30,737 bases of DNA, from the NCBI GenBank assembly GCA_965651265.1, contig CBFGRV010000036.1, forward strand, positions 1-30,737, written 5' to 3'. The stretch's first letter is position 1, and each line of letters opens with the position of its first letter. The notes under the pieces are model-generated. The model saw nothing but the letters and a program-made list of their open reading frames with translations, was not told the origin of the DNA and ran no database searches. Shown piece by piece: positions 1 through 6,732 of this stretch. The translations under genes and the position numbers were made by a program. The DNA is from CBFGRV01 sp965651265. GTDB lineage: Bacteria; Bacteroidota; Rhodothermia; Rhodothermales; VXPQ01.

Positions 1-1189
1 CCCATACCGGACCGTCCAATTTCAGAACATCGAGATCGGCACCTTCTACTATGCGCCGATCCGACTCGTGAATTTGGGCTCCGGGCCGGCACAGGTGTAC
101 ACGACGGGCGGATTCTTCACCGGCGCCGGGGTAGACGTAGAGCCGTTCACGCTTTCGCCCGGCCAGGAGGTCAGCCGACTCTTTCGATACGAGGCTGGCC
201 TGATGTCCCTATTCAAGAGGAGAGCCGTCGTCTCGGTCATCTACGAGGCCGGCGGTGTGGAACAGGAAATCGTCCGCATCGAGGGAATTCGGTCTCGCTC
301 CCTTTTCACGTCGTTCGTCTCCGCGATCCGCTCAGGCGTCGCGGCGCATATGGGATATTGGCGCGATATCTCCATCTATCGATACACCATCCTGGTGGTC
401 ATGGCCGGGGGCTTACTTCTCCTCCTGGTCTTCGGCCGACATCTTCGCCGCGCCACTCTAAAAGACGAATATGGTGTCCCCTTGTACACCGAGGGAGAAC
501 AGCTCCGGGCGGTCCTCGACACGGTTCGCCGTGTGACGGAGCGGCCTCGTTCCGCCATCATCCGGTTGGCTTCGCGCGCAGACAGAACTTCAGATTCGAC
601 GGCCCCGATAACCGTGGCTGGCGCGGGCGTTGGGCCCGCCGTCAACGGGTCAGCAAACGGATCGGCGAATAAGGCTTCAAACGGACGCATAAACGGGTCC
701 AGGAATGGGTCCTCTCACGGTGCTCAGCTTGCACGCCTGATAGGCGGCCTTTACAGAGACACATCCGACGAATTCATCCGACTCCGCGAACGACTAAATG
801 AGCGGAAGCGCCAGGCAGCCATCCCCCTCGATTTGAATGAATGCATGGATCGGCTGGTGGCCAGAACGGATGCTCTGAAGAAGGCCGCGGGCGATGCCCA
901 CGCCTATGGGCATCTCGCCGGTGAGCTTCGGCGAGAAGCGTCCCGCCTGACGAGAAAACTGGACTCAGATCTTCGCGCTGGAAGGCTCCAGCGCTCCGTC
1001 AAGCACTTCCAGTTTCTCTGGGCACTCCGGCTGCTCAACGCCGTGCTTGGAAAGTCCGAATCGTCGCCGCACAGGGCGGCCGAGCAGTGGATCGCGGGGG
1101 CGAGAAAGGTCCTCGATGACGACGCGACGGAAGCCGTCGGCCCGACGAGCATCGAGTTCATGAACCTTGTCCGCGAGCTTCAGGCTTGA
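1..1189 (+). CDS. Membrane-anchored protein of unknown function, 5'-truncated by the window edge
   Basis: The reading frame is open from base 2, so the true start lies upstream; a GTG at 68 is only an internal possibility. I do not recognise the family. The visible N-terminal part (about 130 residues) is beta-rich, with phrases such as EIGTFYYAPIRLVN and FTLSPGQEV, which suggests an extracytoplasmic immunoglobulin-like or sandwich fold. One clear transmembrane helix (YTILVVMAGGLLLLLVFG, about 410-460) follows. The cytoplasmic remainder begins with basic residues, passes through a low-complexity Asn-Gly-Ser linker (about 640-720) and ends in a helical, charged domain rich in Arg, Leu and Glu. 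This single-pass layout would suit a scaffold or signalling role, but nothing catalytic is visible. It ends 85 bp before the 3' end of the oppositely oriented tRNA-Phe gene. Coding status is confident because of length and consistent codon use; function is unknown. Confidence 0.75.
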   Translation, partial: PYRTVQFQNIEIGTFYYAPIRLVNLGSGPAQVYTTGGFFTGAGVDVEPFTLSPGQEVSRLFRYEAGLMSLFKRRAVVSVIYEAGGVEQEIVRIEGIRSRSLFTSFVSAIRSGVAAHMGYWRDISIYRYTILVVMAGGLLLLLVFGRHLRRATLKDEYGVPLYTEGEQLRAVLDTVRRVTERPRSAIIRLASRADRTSDSTAPITVAGAGVGPAVNGSANGSANKASNGRINGSRNGSSHGAQLARLIGGLYRDTSDEFIRLRERLNERKRQAAIPLDLNECMDRLVARTDALKKAAGDAHAYGHLAGELRREASRLTRKLDSDLRAGRLQRSVKHFQFLWALRLLNAVLGKSESSPHRAAEQWIAGARKVLDDDATEAVGPTSIEFMNLVRELQA

Positions 1190-1230
1190 CAGTCTGGAGT
1201 ACCGCCCGGCTATGGTGGATGGCAGGGTGC

Positions 1231-1268
1231 GGAAATGAAAGCGCCCGCCTATTCAGGTAAGCGGGCGC
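1231..1268 (-). terminator. Hairpin terminator of tRNA-Phe
   Basis: A perfect 8-bp GC-only inverted repeat (1241-1248 with 1261-1268, 12-nt loop) lies immediately 3' of the minus-strand tRNA. Read on the minus strand it is followed by the U-rich tail TTTCATTTCC. On the plus strand there is no T-tract, so it belongs to the tRNA rather than to the upstream plus-strand gene. The tail is imperfect, so termination may be moderate. Confidence 0.6.
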
Positions 1269-1274
1269 CTCGCG

Positions 1275-1350
<76 letters not shown>

Positions 1351-1400
1351 CTCTTCGTGTGACCCCTGGTAGTGGGTGTCGATCCTATATGTTCGGGCCG

Positions 1401-1433
1401 CAAATATAAGCGAGCCCCCGTAGAAGGCACAAA
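1401..1433 (-). promoter_or_regulatory. Bacteroidota-type promoter for tRNA-Phe
   Basis: On the minus strand a TTTG (1433-1430) is followed after 21 nt by TATATTTG (1408-1401). This matches the TTTG-N19-21-TAnnTTTG consensus known for Bacteroidota primary sigma factors at every defined base. It lies about 50 bp upstream of the mature tRNA 5' end, as expected for a promoter plus 5' leader. It is also the best clue to the lineage of the organism. Confidence 0.7.
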
Positions 1434-1693
1434 GGACGATGGACCCCTGCGCCCGGTTTCACCACAGCTTTACCGGCCCGATGGAAATGTGCGCTGGATG
1501 CGCGCCTCAACACATGCCGATGATCCTCCGCTCACCATGCTTTGCGGGTGCGCTGCGAGGGTAGTACCCCGCCTCTATGGACCAGTTTCGAGTGGGTTTC
1601 GCCCGCGCCGGGCTGAGAAGTTATGTTTTGCGCCCTTTCCGTGTCTAGTAAGAAGCATCTGCATGCTGCGACGGTCGGGAAAGGAGCCCGCGC
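1434..1693. other. Non-coding spacer without recognisable features
   Basis: Between the tRNA-Phe promoter and the 3' end of the next minus-strand gene I see no convincing gene, RNA or repeat. Open frames crossing it lack a plausible start, hydrophobic core or domain character. A weak AGCAT/ATGCT hairpin at about 1655-1670 could end the minus-strand gene at 1694, but it has no proper T-tract. Confidence 0.5.
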
Positions 1694-2278
1694 TCAATGC
1701 TCGTTGGCCAACGGAGACGGGCTCCTACCCGGCGTATTGCGCAATTGCTTGATGGCGCGCATCTCGTACTGGATGCAATCGAAGAGATACGAGACGGCAT
1801 CCGCGTACGGAAGGCGTGTCGAACAGGCGGAAATGTCAATCCGTACCGTGCCTTCGGCTTCGTCGAGGTCGTAGCCCTCGATGATTCCGACGTTGCGCGT
1901 GAACGTGAGCAGGGACTGGAGCGTCGATTCTAGAGCCGACGGAGTAAGCCGCTCGATGGCGCGCGCATCGAGGTCGCCGGCCAGCGCAACGCCTGACGGC
2001 ACGGCACCAAGGCGCTCGGGGCTGAATCCGAGCGTCGGGCCCGGATGCGCGAGCGATTCGAGCGACGACCAGGTGCGTCCTTGCAGCATTCCCACGAGAA
2101 ACGTCACAGCTTGCTGCCGTGGTAGACTAAAGGTATGATGACCCTGCGTGATGACGACGCGATCATCGAAGAAATCGAACCCATCGATCAGGCGTTGGTC
2201 AAGGGCATACCTGCCCAGTTCTTCCAGCGGAATATGGCGTAGCGATCGCGCACGCGCGTGCGTATCGTGTCGAAACAT
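1694..2278 (-). CDS. Conserved-looking small soluble protein of unknown function
   Basis: A 194-residue protein with an ATG start at 2278. It has no signal peptide or transmembrane segment and is mixed alpha/beta in character. The N-terminal third (VVITQGHHTFSLPRQQ) looks like two beta strands followed by a helix. The C-terminal half has an acidic strand (EAEGTVRIDIS) followed by a helix ending in a basic tail. I do not recognise the family and see no catalytic motif. It stands alone between two tRNA genes, with about 265 bp of non-coding sequence upstream. Coding status is supported by length, soluble protein-like composition and lack of a better alternative frame. It could be a lineage-restricted gene. 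Confidence 0.65.
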   Translation of the reverse strand: MFRHDTHARARSLRHIPLEELGRYALDQRLIDGFDFFDDRVVITQGHHTFSLPRQQAVTFLVGMLQGRTWSSLESLAHPGPTLGFSPERLGAVPSGVALAGDLDARAIERLTPSALESTLQSLLTFTRNVGIIEGYDLDEAEGTVRIDISACSTRLPYADAVSYLFDCIQYEMRAIKQLRNTPGRSPSPLANEH

Positions 2279-2544
2279 CGATGTGAGAGGGAGGCCAGGT
2301 GGTGGGGTGGTCCGATTCTATGACAAAAAGGCTTCCATTCTCCCACCATGTCGTATTTGTGCGCGCACCCGTCGCATTTGGATCAATGCCGGGCCGCCTG
2401 GCCCGAATCCTGGCCATTTTCAACGCTACAGTCTCGCTGTGCGTCTTTGTTTGGGACGCCATTTCGATGCTCAAAATCCATTCGTAAATAGTGTGAAGCT
2501 GGAACCCATGTGAAGTGCTCAAGTAGTGAGGCCACCTACCAAGG

Positions 2545-2619
2545 GGTCCGGTAGTTCAGTTTGGTTAGAACGCCTGCCTGTCACGCAGGAGGTCGCGGGT
2601 TCGAGTCCCGTCCGGACCG
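2545..2619 (+). tRNA. tRNA-Asp (GTC)
   Basis: A 75-nt cloverleaf with acceptor stem GGTCCGG/CCGGACC and G discriminator. The D arm is GTTC/GAAC with a 10-nt loop containing GG. The anticodon stem is CCTGC/GCAGG with loop CTGTCAC (anticodon GTC), and the T arm is GCGGG/CCCGT (one G-U pair) with loop TTCGAGT. No CCA is encoded, unlike the tRNA-Phe in this window, so maturation needs CCA-adding enzyme. I found no convincing promoter in the roughly 265-bp spacer before it (2279-2544). It is followed at once by a strong terminator. Confidence 0.96.
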
Positions 2620-2625
2620 CTTCGC

Positions 2626-2661
2626 GCCGCAATTCTCAGCTTGAGTGTTGCGGCTTTTTTT
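2626..2661 (+). terminator. Rho-independent terminator of tRNA-Asp
   Basis: Stem GCCGCAA (2626-2632) pairs with TTGCGGC (2648-2654) and is followed by seven T residues (2655-2661). The loop can form a small inner CTCA/TGAG stem. It starts 7 nt after the tRNA. It also overlaps the last codons of the convergent membrane-protein gene that ends at 2636. Confidence 0.85.
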
Positions 2662-3802
2662 GTACCCTCGCGGCAAGCATCCCGGCCGCTGCGGCCGCGG
2701 GCACCAAGGCAACCCACATGGCCACCTCGAACGCCCATACGCCACCAAAGAGCGGCTCGGTGAGGGGCGCGAGTGAGAGAATGAGGAGCAAAACGGCACC
2801 GTAAAATATCCATGTTCGCCGCCCGGCCACCTGGACCCCGTTGTGGATCGCCGCCGCCACAAGGCCCAGCGACACGAAGCCGACCAGCATGATGTGCAGG
2901 TAGAGAATTCGCAGACCGTGATATTCGGCGAACCAGAAGCCGACCGCGAGTCCCGCCGCCAGCTGGGCGAGGGCCTTCGTCGCCAGGAGGCCCAGCGGGA
3001 TCGTCCACAGCATCCTGCCACGTACATTGCGCCGCTGCAGCCCCACCAGCAGCAGTAGGCCGGCGCCCACCAGCACCGAGCCGATGCGCGACAGCAGCTC
3101 GAGCGGCGCCGGCACCATCGACTGCGGCATCGCCATGGCAAAAGTAAAGGGCAGGCCGAGCAGCACCATCAGCAGCGCGGCTCGGAATGCCCTCGAAGGC
3201 ACATCGCCCAGGGCCGCGTAGCCGAGGCCGAGGACCCCAAGTACGAACCATCCCTCCGAGAACAGATCGAGGAAGATGTGCGTCAGCGCCATCGACCAGG
3301 CCGGGTCCTCGACGCCGATCGGCACGAGCAGCGGCAGGGACAGCGCGCCGAGCGTGGCCAGGATGAGGAAAGCGACGGCGACATCCCAGAGCGCAGTCGA
3401 TTGGACCGATACGCGATCGCGCCGCGCGCGGTAGTAGCGAGCCACGAAGACGTACCAGATCACGGTGTTGATCGTGGCCGCAATTACGGATATCGGCATC
3501 CGTGCCGGCCCGATGTCAACCGGGCTGTATCCGAATAGCAGGAAGAGGACGTAGGCCAGCGCCGACGCTGCGTAAAGCCAGACAAGGAGTTGGGGCAGCC
3601 GTGCCACGCCCATCCGTGTGCCAATCATCAGGAAGAGCGCGGGTGTCGCCCACCCGAAGTACATCGTGTGCGAATGGGCGTGTCGGATGTTGACGAGATC
3701 GAGCCCTCCCGTGTACCCGAAGACCAACCCCGCGCGAAATAGCGCCCCTGTTAGAGCGGACAGGATGAAGAAGGCAAGCGCCGCCATCCACGCTCTTGAC
3801 AT
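2636..3802 (-). CDS. Polytopic membrane protein resembling heme-copper oxidase subunit I-like proteins
   Basis: A very hydrophobic protein of 388 residues with about 11-12 transmembrane helices. A histidine cluster HAHSH (residues 41-45) sits at the start of the second helix, and further conserved-looking His residues occur in later helices (THIFLDLFSEGWF, EYHGLRILYLHIM). Paired histidines inside helices are what one expects of heme- or copper-binding membrane proteins such as heme-copper oxidase subunit I-like or NnrS-like families. The assignment is by character only; no subunit II or assembly genes are adjacent. The ATG at 3802 is chosen because GGAG lies about 6 nt before it. An upstream TTG at 3889 would add 29 residues and overlap the WbqC gene. 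It lies 49 bp downstream of the WbqC-family gene, probably co-transcribed, and its last codons lie inside the tRNA-Asp terminator. Confidence 0.7.
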   Translation of the reverse strand: MSRAWMAALAFFILSALTGALFRAGLVFGYTGGLDLVNIRHAHSHTMYFGWATPALFLMIGTRMGVARLPQLLVWLYAASALAYVLFLLFGYSPVDIGPARMPISVIAATINTVIWYVFVARYYRARRDRVSVQSTALWDVAVAFLILATLGALSLPLLVPIGVEDPAWSMALTHIFLDLFSEGWFVLGVLGLGYAALGDVPSRAFRAALLMVLLGLPFTFAMAMPQSMVPAPLELLSRIGSVLVGAGLLLLVGLQRRNVRGRMLWTIPLGLLATKALAQLAAGLAVGFWFAEYHGLRILYLHIMLVGFVSLGLVAAAIHNGVQVAGRRTWIFYGAVLLLILSLAPLTEPLFGGVWAFEVAMWVALVPAAAAAGMLAARVQKKPQHSS

Positions 3803-3851
3803 CCACGTCTCCGGCGACCTGGCGAACGCCTTGAATCCGATTTCTGGCCCC

Positions 3852-4598
3852 TCAACCACCCTGCCCAACCGTCTCCGAAAGGGACTCAACGGACACGGCC
3901 TGGCGGATCATCGACAGCGTCTCCGGTCCATAGTTGAAGAGTAGGTCGAGGATGGAGAGTCCAGAAACAAACCCGGCGAAGTTCTGCCGGTAGCGGAGAG
4001 GATCCAGTTGCAGAATATGCACCTCGTCGGCAAAGTCGCGGTCGACGTCGTAGGTGTTCGCACCGGTCAGCAGCCGCCTCGTGCGACGGTCTTCGAGAAT
4101 CTCCGGAACGCTCGACGGCCGACGTGGCATCTGTGAGGCCCGGACTACAGGTGTCGAGATGCCCAGGAACTCTGCGAGCTGCTCCATCGTGCAGCAGGTC
4201 AATGAACCTAACGTCTCCCACCGGGCCTCGAACAGCGGCCTGAGGCGCGGCTCGTAGAGTTCGAAGTACGGCGACCGACGATAGTTATAGTGGAGCGCGC
4301 GCCAGTGATGTCCTCTCCACGGCTGCGAGTTACGAATCCGCACATCGCAGATCGGACGGCCGTGTTGTCCGCCCTTGAGCGGTACGCTGATCCATTGCCA
4401 GCCCTGCGGCGTGCGCAAACGCGCGCGATTCTGGTAGGATTGCCGGCTGTACTGAAGCGTGTCGGCGAGTACGAACAGATCGGCACGATCCATCAAAGCG
4501 ATCGCGATCGGCATCGGCCAGTACTCCGGCGGCCGAATCGCGACGATCTGCTCTTGATATAGCCTGGATGCAGCCAATGCTTTGACGTCCGTCTCCAT
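3852..4598 (-). CDS. WbqC-family protein
   Basis: A 248-residue soluble protein with WbqC-family character. It opens with EYWPMPIAIALMDRADLFVLAD and continues with SRQSYQNRARLRTPQGWQW, ISVPLKGG, and a helical region containing NYRRSPYF. WbqC-like proteins are found in surface-polysaccharide loci and elsewhere; their activity is poorly defined and a role in nucleotide-sugar or amino-sugar modification has been suggested. The ATG at 4598 gives the usual family length (about 230-250). The frame stays open far upstream through the divergent lapA region, but that extension has no protein-like character and I reject it. The gene diverges from lapA across about 140 bp and probably forms a transcription unit with the downstream membrane-protein gene. 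Confidence 0.8.
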   Translation of the reverse strand: METDVKALAASRLYQEQIVAIRPPEYWPMPIAIALMDRADLFVLADTLQYSRQSYQNRARLRTPQGWQWISVPLKGGQHGRPICDVRIRNSQPWRGHHWRALHYNYRRSPYFELYEPRLRPLFEARWETLGSLTCCTMEQLAEFLGISTPVVRASQMPRRPSSVPEILEDRRTRRLLTGANTYDVDRDFADEVHILQLDPLRYRQNFAGFVSGLSILDLLFNYGPETLSMIRQAVSVESLSETVGQGG

Positions 4599-4736
4599 GC
4601 AAGCGTGTTTAAGCTCAACGACGTCGTCCGACTCGCAAAATCGCCCTGAACACCGCGTATTACACGCTTCCCACAACGGCTGTAGGATTCGTGCTATATT
4701 ATGTAGACGTCGACGAAACGATCCGGAGGCACCCTC

Positions 4737-5051
4737 ATGCGCTTTGCACTCATTCTCTCGCTTGTGCTCGCAGTCCTCGCCGTCGTCTTTGCCTTGCAGA
4801 ACCCGGCCTACATGGATGTGAATCTCGGCCCCTGGAACATCACCGAGTCCACGGCCCTCGTTTTGATGCTCACCTTCTGCCTCGGTGTGATCGTCGGCGT
4901 GCTGGCCACGGCGCCGACCTTGCTTCGCCGGCGCAAGCGCATCCGTGAGCTCGAGCGCAGCGTCGCCGCGGCGCCCGCTACACCAGTGGAGCCGCCCGTT
5001 CGCCAGCCCGATCTGGATCCGGATCCAGGCAGAGTATTGCGTTCGGAGTAG
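4737..5051 (+). CDS. lapA: LapA-domain (DUF1049) inner-membrane protein
   Basis: A 104-residue protein with two transmembrane helices (about residues 2-20 and 38-60) separated by the short segment LQNPAYMDVNLGPWNIT. The basic patch RRRKRIRELERS follows, then a Pro-rich tail. The FALQNxxxVxVxF-like signature after the first helix and the second helix ending in basic residues are typical of the LapA/YciS family. In Escherichia coli LapA acts with LapB in regulating LpxC and lipopolysaccharide synthesis; here the name is by family only, and no lapB is adjacent. A strong GGAGG ribosome-binding site precedes the ATG by about 8 nt. A TATATT sequence at 4695-4700 could be a -10 element, without a clear -35. 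It heads the run lapA-LD-carboxypeptidase-purN-purH. Confidence 0.8.
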   Translation: MRFALILSLVLAVLAVVFALQNPAYMDVNLGPWNITESTALVLMLTFCLGVIVGVLATAPTLLRRRKRIRELERSVAAAPATPVEPPVRQPDLDPDPGRVLRSE

Positions 5052-5059
5052 CCTGCGAC

Positions 5060-5992
5060 GTGAAACCATCCCCCATCCAGCCCGGAGACACCATCGCGGT
5101 CATCGCCCCCGCCTCTGTTCCAAGGGATATGGCCAAATTCAGGGCGGGCATTGCACGGCTCGAGAGCCTTGGATACAACGTCGAGCTGGGACGGCCCGAG
5201 TACAAAAAGCGCGGATACCTGGCCGGGACCGACCGGGAGCGCGTCGACGAGATCAACGCCTTTCTTCGCCGAAGCGACGTCAAGATGCTGATCGCCGCCC
5301 GCGGGGGATACGGCGTCCTCCGTATTCTAGATGACGTCGACTACGAGGCGGCTCGCGCACACCCCAAGCTGATCGTCGGCTACAGCGACATCACGGCGCT
5401 TCATTTCGCGATGTACGTGCGCACCGGCCTGCCGGCGCTATCGGGGCCCATGGTGGCCGTGGAATGGCATGATCCCGATCCTTCCAGCGATCGGCTGTTC
5501 TGGGATCTCGTGTCTGGGGCTACGCCGGATCCGCTCGTAGGTCCCACCGGCGAGATGTTGAAACCCCTTGCTTCGGGAAGTGCCGAAGGCGTTCTGTTGG
5601 GGGGCAATCTGGCGATGGTCGTGCGGCTCATCGGCACCCCGTACCTTCCAGACCTCGAAGGGGCTATTCTTTTTCTTGAGGATGTGGGTGAGGAACCATA
5701 CCGCGTCGATGCCATGCTGGCTCAGCTGCGCCTCAGCGGCATCCTCGAGCGGCTAGGCGGTATTGTAATCGGTGGATTTACGGAATGGGAGCCCGAGGAG
5801 GACACCCCCACGCTCACGATGGATCAGGTTTTTGAGGACTATCTGGTGCACCTCGATCTGCCCGTGGCGCGCGGGCTCGTCTACGGTCATTTTCCGGTGA
5901 AGAATACGATCCCGTTTGGTGTGCGCGCGCGACTGGAGGTAACTTCATCGAGTGCCCGTCTCGGTATCCTGGAGCCGGTCGTGGCGGTTTGA
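5060..5992 (+). CDS. ldcA: LD-carboxypeptidase, peptidase family S66
   Basis: A 310-residue cytoplasmic enzyme of the S66 family (LdcA/MccF). LdcA removes the terminal D-alanine from the tetrapeptide of recycled murein peptides (L,D bond). The N-terminal domain starts with the family motif QPGDTIAVIAPAS. ARGGYGVLRILDDVDY precedes the nucleophile in GYSDITAL (Ser109). The other triad members are most likely Glu207 in FLEDVGEEPY and His277 in YGHFPVKN, in the order and spacing of the family. The start is GTG at 5060, 8 nt after the lapA stop, with GGAG overlapping the end of lapA. There is no signal peptide, as expected for a cytoplasmic recycling enzyme. MccF-type self-immunity peptidases are the alternative; the setting among housekeeping genes favours murein recycling. 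Confidence 0.92.
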   Translation: MKPSPIQPGDTIAVIAPASVPRDMAKFRAGIARLESLGYNVELGRPEYKKRGYLAGTDRERVDEINAFLRRSDVKMLIAARGGYGVLRILDDVDYEAARAHPKLIVGYSDITALHFAMYVRTGLPALSGPMVAVEWHDPDPSSDRLFWDLVSGATPDPLVGPTGEMLKPLASGSAEGVLLGGNLAMVVRLIGTPYLPDLEGAILFLEDVGEEPYRVDAMLAQLRLSGILERLGGIVIGGFTEWEPEEDTPTLTMDQVFEDYLVHLDLPVARGLVYGHFPVKNTIPFGVRARLEVTSSSARLGILEPVVAV

Positions 5993-6018
5993 GTCGCTCA
6001 CTCTTCTCACTGTCCTCG

Positions 6019-6732
6019 ATGGCCTCAGATCGTCTTAGAGTCGCCGTCTTTGCTTCCGGACGTGGCTCCAACTTCCAGGCCATCCTCCACGAAATTGACC
6101 GCGGCGATCTGGAGATCGACCTCGTGCTTTGTTGCTCCGATCGACCCGAAGCGCCGGCCCTGGAGCTTGCGCGTTCGCGCGGCATCGACACGGTGGTATT
6201 CCAGGGGAATGAGGTTAGCGATGAGGATCAACTTGCGGGCTCGATGCTATCCACCCTCCTCGGTCATGGCGTTGACTTGATCGTCTTGGCGGGCTACATG
6301 AGGAAGATTCCGAGGCGCGTCGTCGAGCACTTTCGGCATCGCATGCTGAACATCCACCCTGCACTTCTTCCTGCATTTGGGGGTAAGGGGATGTACGGCC
6401 GGCGTGTGCATGAAGCGGTCATCGAGTACGGCGTGCACTGGACGGGGGTAACGGTGCATCTCGTCGAGGAGGAATACGATACGGGCCCAATCGTCTTGCA
6501 GGAGCCTGTCCCCGTGTACCCGGAAGATACCCCCGCCGACGTGGCCGCGCGTGTGCTCGAAGTAGAACATCGCCTCTATCCCGAGGCCCTGCGCCTGTTC
6601 GCTCAGGGCCGCATCGTCGTGGAGGGACGTCGCGTTCGCATTCTAGAGTCCGGCGAGGCGCTTAAGGCTATTGAGCCGGCTAAATTGAATTCTGATTCTC
6701 ATGATAAACCCGAAAGATCTTCCACCTCCTGA
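6019..6732 (+). CDS. purN: Phosphoribosylglycinamide formyltransferase
   Basis: Transfers the formyl group from 10-formyltetrahydrofolate to GAR in step 3 of purine synthesis. Numbered from the ATG at 6019 (237 residues): the phosphate-binding loop is in SGRGSNFQAI (13-22), the catalytic Asn111 and His113 are in LNIHPALLPAFGGKG, and Asp154 is in EEYDTGPIV. This is the complete PurN active site. The protein is about 25 residues longer than E. coli PurN, mostly a C-terminal tail. A TTG at 5989 overlapping the LD-carboxypeptidase stop would add 10 Ser-rich residues; the ATG fits the family better, although neither has a clear ribosome-binding site. Its 3' end overlaps purH by 32 bp, which indicates co-transcription and probably coupled translation. 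Confidence 0.93.
   Translation: MASDRLRVAVFASGRGSNFQAILHEIDRGDLEIDLVLCCSDRPEAPALELARSRGIDTVVFQGNEVSDEDQLAGSMLSTLLGHGVDLIVLAGYMRKIPRRVVEHFRHRMLNIHPALLPAFGGKGMYGRRVHEAVIEYGVHWTGVTVHLVEEEYDTGPIVLQEPVPVYPEDTPADVAARVLEVEHRLYPEALRLFAQGRIVVEGRRVRILESGEALKAIEPAKLNSDSHDKPERSSTS

Noticed and set aside
1372..1752. 126-codon plus-strand frame between tRNA-Phe and the unknown gene
   Set aside because: It overlaps the 3' end of the minus-strand gene, has irregular composition and no domain-like pattern, and starts within the tRNA promoter region.
2199..2522. 107-codon minus-strand frame upstream of the unknown gene
   Set aside because: It overlaps the better-supported gene at 1694-2278 in another frame, and its composition is not protein-like.
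2400..2544. Promoter for tRNA-Asp
   Set aside because: Several TTTG and TA-rich words are present (such as TAAATA near 2485), but no pair has suitable spacing, so none is called.
4599..5069. 157-codon upstream extension of the WbqC-family frame
   Set aside because: It runs antisense through lapA, has no domain character and would make the protein far longer than its family. The ATG at 4598 fits.
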